Below, piece by piece: positions 42,049 to 43,578 of a stretch of DNA of 43,578 nt (its first letter is position 1; each line of letters starts with the position of its first letter). The stretch covers positions 1 through 43,578 of the forward strand of contig JAJDDW010000042.1 of assembly GCA_029260115.1 (NCBI GenBank). The letters run 5' to 3'. Below the pieces are notes generated by a model, which saw only the letters and a program-made list of their open reading frames with translations, made no database searches and was not told the origin of the DNA. The position numbers and the translations under genes were made by a program. The stretch comes from Phycisphaerae bacterium. Its GTDB lineage: Bacteria; Planctomycetota; Phycisphaerae; UBA1845.

Positions 42049-43242
42049 CTAAACAGTAGTAGCCACAGCCTCTGAGGACACCGATGGCGGGATGACAGGT
42101 TGACCAGGCAACTCCACAGACACCATTTTGTCAGTAGGCTCTGTAGTCTTATCAGGTACAATTAATTCGAGAGGCGTGGTAGCGGAAGATGGCTCAGCTG
42201 GTGACACCTGTTGCGCAGCGACTGGTCCGCCAACATTGGTATCAGCTATGTTACTCGGATCATCAATAGACGCTTCGATTGGGGCGTCAACATTGACCTC
42301 AGCAGTAACTTCGGGTGCAACATCATCTACGCCCGGAACAGCTTCAGTCGGCTTTAAAATTTCGTCTTGACGCGGGACAATTACATCTTCCTGAACTGCG
42401 GCTGGCTGAGGATTCTCAACTTTATTCGGTAGCGTTCCCTCTAGCCCTGGTACGCAGGGGCAATCAAAAATATCGATCGCTAATCGATTATAATCGATAG
42501 CGCCATTACTCTTAGGCTCGTACTCGAAAACGGTCTGTCCAAAACTAGAAGACTCCGCTATTTTCACGTTTCGACGGATACGGGTTTTGAATATCTCCGC
42601 CCGCGACCAAGGCACGTCCAAATCGCGAGAGCTGACTAAGAACTCCGTCAGATCATCAACAATTTCAGTCGATAGATTCGTAGAAGAATCGTGCATACAC
42701 AAAGCGACACCCTTCACGATAATATCGGGATTGATGCGCTGCTGTACAAGCCTCACCGTATCCAATAATTTGCCAAGCCCTTGTAAAGCGAAAAACTGGG
42801 CCTGCAGTGGAATGACAACTTCGTGGCACGCAGAAAGCGCGTTGATAGTAAGAATACCTAACGATGGCGGACAATCGATCAATAATACATCGTATGCCTC
42901 ATCCACAACATCTAAAGCTTCACGCAATATCACTTCACGCCCCATCACGCTGATAAGTTCCGCCTCCGCAGCGGCCAAGTCGATGTCAGAGGGTACTAAA
43001 TGCAAGGAGTCATGTACGACCGTAATGGCTTCTCGAATGGGAAGTGATGCAGTAAGCACGTCATACACACTGGACTGGTCCTCTGAGACCTCAACGCCAA
43101 AGTGCAACGACAGATGCGCCTGTGGATCCATATCGACTAAGAGCACGCGTTTGCCTGCCAAACCCAGCGCCGCACCGAGATGAGCAGTCGTGGTCGTCTT
43201 CCCGACGCCGCCTTTTTGGTTGATGATAGCTATTCTACGCAT
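42049..43242 (-). CDS. parA: ParA/Soj-type ATPase with a long low-complexity C-tail
   Basis: The 397-residue protein has a deviant Walker A KGGVGKTT (10-17), the Walker A' aspartate in VDMDPQAHLSLH, and IDCPPSLGILTINAL (Walker B region). The ATPase domain ends at about residue 255, the normal ParA/Soj length. The following 140 residues are rich in Pro, Val, Glu and Thr, without any recognisable domain. ParA proteins drive chromosome or plasmid partition, or place large cell structures. No parB lies next to it. AAGGAG with a 5 nt spacer fixes ATG 43242. In the 43243-43506 gap I see no gene. Confidence 0.9.
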   Translation of the reverse strand: MRRIAIINQKGGVGKTTTTAHLGAALGLAGKRVLLVDMDPQAHLSLHFGVEVSEDQSSVYDVLTASLPIREAITVVHDSLHLVPSDIDLAAAEAELISVMGREVILREALDVVDEAYDVLLIDCPPSLGILTINALSACHEVVIPLQAQFFALQGLGKLLDTVRLVQQRINPDIIVKGVALCMHDSSTNLSTEIVDDLTEFLVSSRDLDVPWSRAEIFKTRIRRNVKIAESSSFGQTVFEYEPKSNGAIDYNRLAIDIFDCPCVPGLEGTLPNKVENPQPAAVQEDVIVPRQDEILKPTEAVPGVDDVAPEVTAEVNVDAPIEASIDDPSNIADTNVGGPVAAQQVSPAEPSSATTPLELIVPDKTTEPTDKMVSVELPGQPVIPPSVSSEAVATTV

Positions 43243-43506
43243 CGGTACTCCTTTACCGAACAGACAAATGCCAGCGAGGATCGCCTCCTGCTTGGCCAGC
43301 ATGCAATCAGTATACGCACCAAATAGGCAAGATGTAAACGATAATCTTGCAAAAACACGGGAAATATAGGCCCTGAGCGCTGTGAATTGTCAGACGCATG
43401 ACGCTATTCCCAAAACGACTAGATCGCCAATGAGTTAAAATATATGTAAAACCGCGCCTCAGTCGACCTATTACAGCCGCAGATTCAATAGTTAGGCGCC
43501 GAAAAC

Positions 43507-43578
43507 CTATGGATTAGTACAATCTGGCTCACAGGTACCTGTCGAGCACATTTGTCCAAATTCGTAGGCATCACCTGA
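43507..43578 (-). CDS. C-terminal end of a Cys-rich protein (partial)
   Basis: A minus-strand frame enters from the right edge and ends with TAG at 43507-43509. It encodes 23 residues ending MCSTGTCEPDCTNP. Three cysteines in ten residues suggest a disulfide-rich exported protein, such as a surface protein end. The rest of the gene is outside the window. Chance is possible in such a short stretch. Confidence 0.4.
   Translation of the reverse strand, partial: SGDAYEFGQMCSTGTCEPDCTNP

Noticed and set aside
1..43578. Mobile elements, CRISPR arrays, tRNA genes or prophage genes
   Set aside because: None seen on either strand: no transposase-like product, no evenly spaced repeats, no tRNA cloverleaf noticed by eye. 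A computed tRNA search would be needed to exclude the last fully.

Overview
This 43.6 kb window looks like ordinary chromosome from a Gram-negative bacterium, most likely a planctomycete and probably of the class Phycisphaerae. That placement is an inference. It rests on a Cys4 zinc-ribbon membrane protein of the CxxCGYNLR...CPECG type, several secreted LPP20/YHS/retropepsin-like proteins, a methyltransferase fused to a family 2 glycosyltransferase, HldE/GmhA heptose synthesis (so an LPS-type envelope), MreB/MreC without MreD, RodA or PBP2 beside them, and frequent GTG/TTG starts. I see no insertion sequence, prophage, CRISPR array or tRNA. GC content and codon use look even across the window by eye.

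Left part (1-8.1 kb): a minus-strand pair encodes a methyltransferase/glycosyltransferase fusion and a GT-C-type membrane glycosyltransferase, preceded by a cluster of palindromes. Next comes a two-lobed retropepsin-like protease. A plus-strand trio of exported proteins follows: a protein with three tandem LPP20-like domains, a small lipoprotein, and a FlgT-like protein. The trio recalls the flgO/flgP/flgT outer-membrane ring proteins of Vibrio, but no flagellar gene is in view.

Middle (8.3-24.5 kb): ribH-nusB-ftsY form a tight housekeeping operon. A zinc-ribbon protein, AddB (helicase-nuclease subunit with intact nuclease and iron-sulfur residues but no AddA nearby), an alpha/beta-hydrolase-like protein, an exported double-YHS protein and an FtsK translocase with a strongly acidic linker follow on the plus strand. 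On the minus strand lie Hsp20, a YceH-family protein, a secreted protein of unknown function, FolD and an Ste24-like M48 protease.

Cell-shape and signalling region (24.5-35.6 kb): a long gene-poor gap holds four consecutive stem-loops that resemble the 3' end of 23S rRNA. It is followed by a membrane-anchored coiled-coil protein with a TTG start, a strong stem-loop, a 47-residue membrane protein, MreB and MreC. Convergent to these is a GAF/SpoIIE phosphatase. HflX, a secreted HEXXH peptidase, a flippase-like membrane protein and two PilZ-domain proteins complete the block.

Right part (35.6-43.6 kb, all minus strand): hldE-gmhA-epimerase form an operon for nucleotide-heptose and envelope sugar synthesis. 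A response-regulator/histidine-kinase pair overlaps by ATGA. An orphan ParA with a long low-complexity tail is followed by a VanZ-like protein. The right edge cuts the C-terminus of a cysteine-rich protein. The main theme of the window is envelope construction, cell shape and envelope signalling, mixed with core translation, protein targeting and DNA repair genes.
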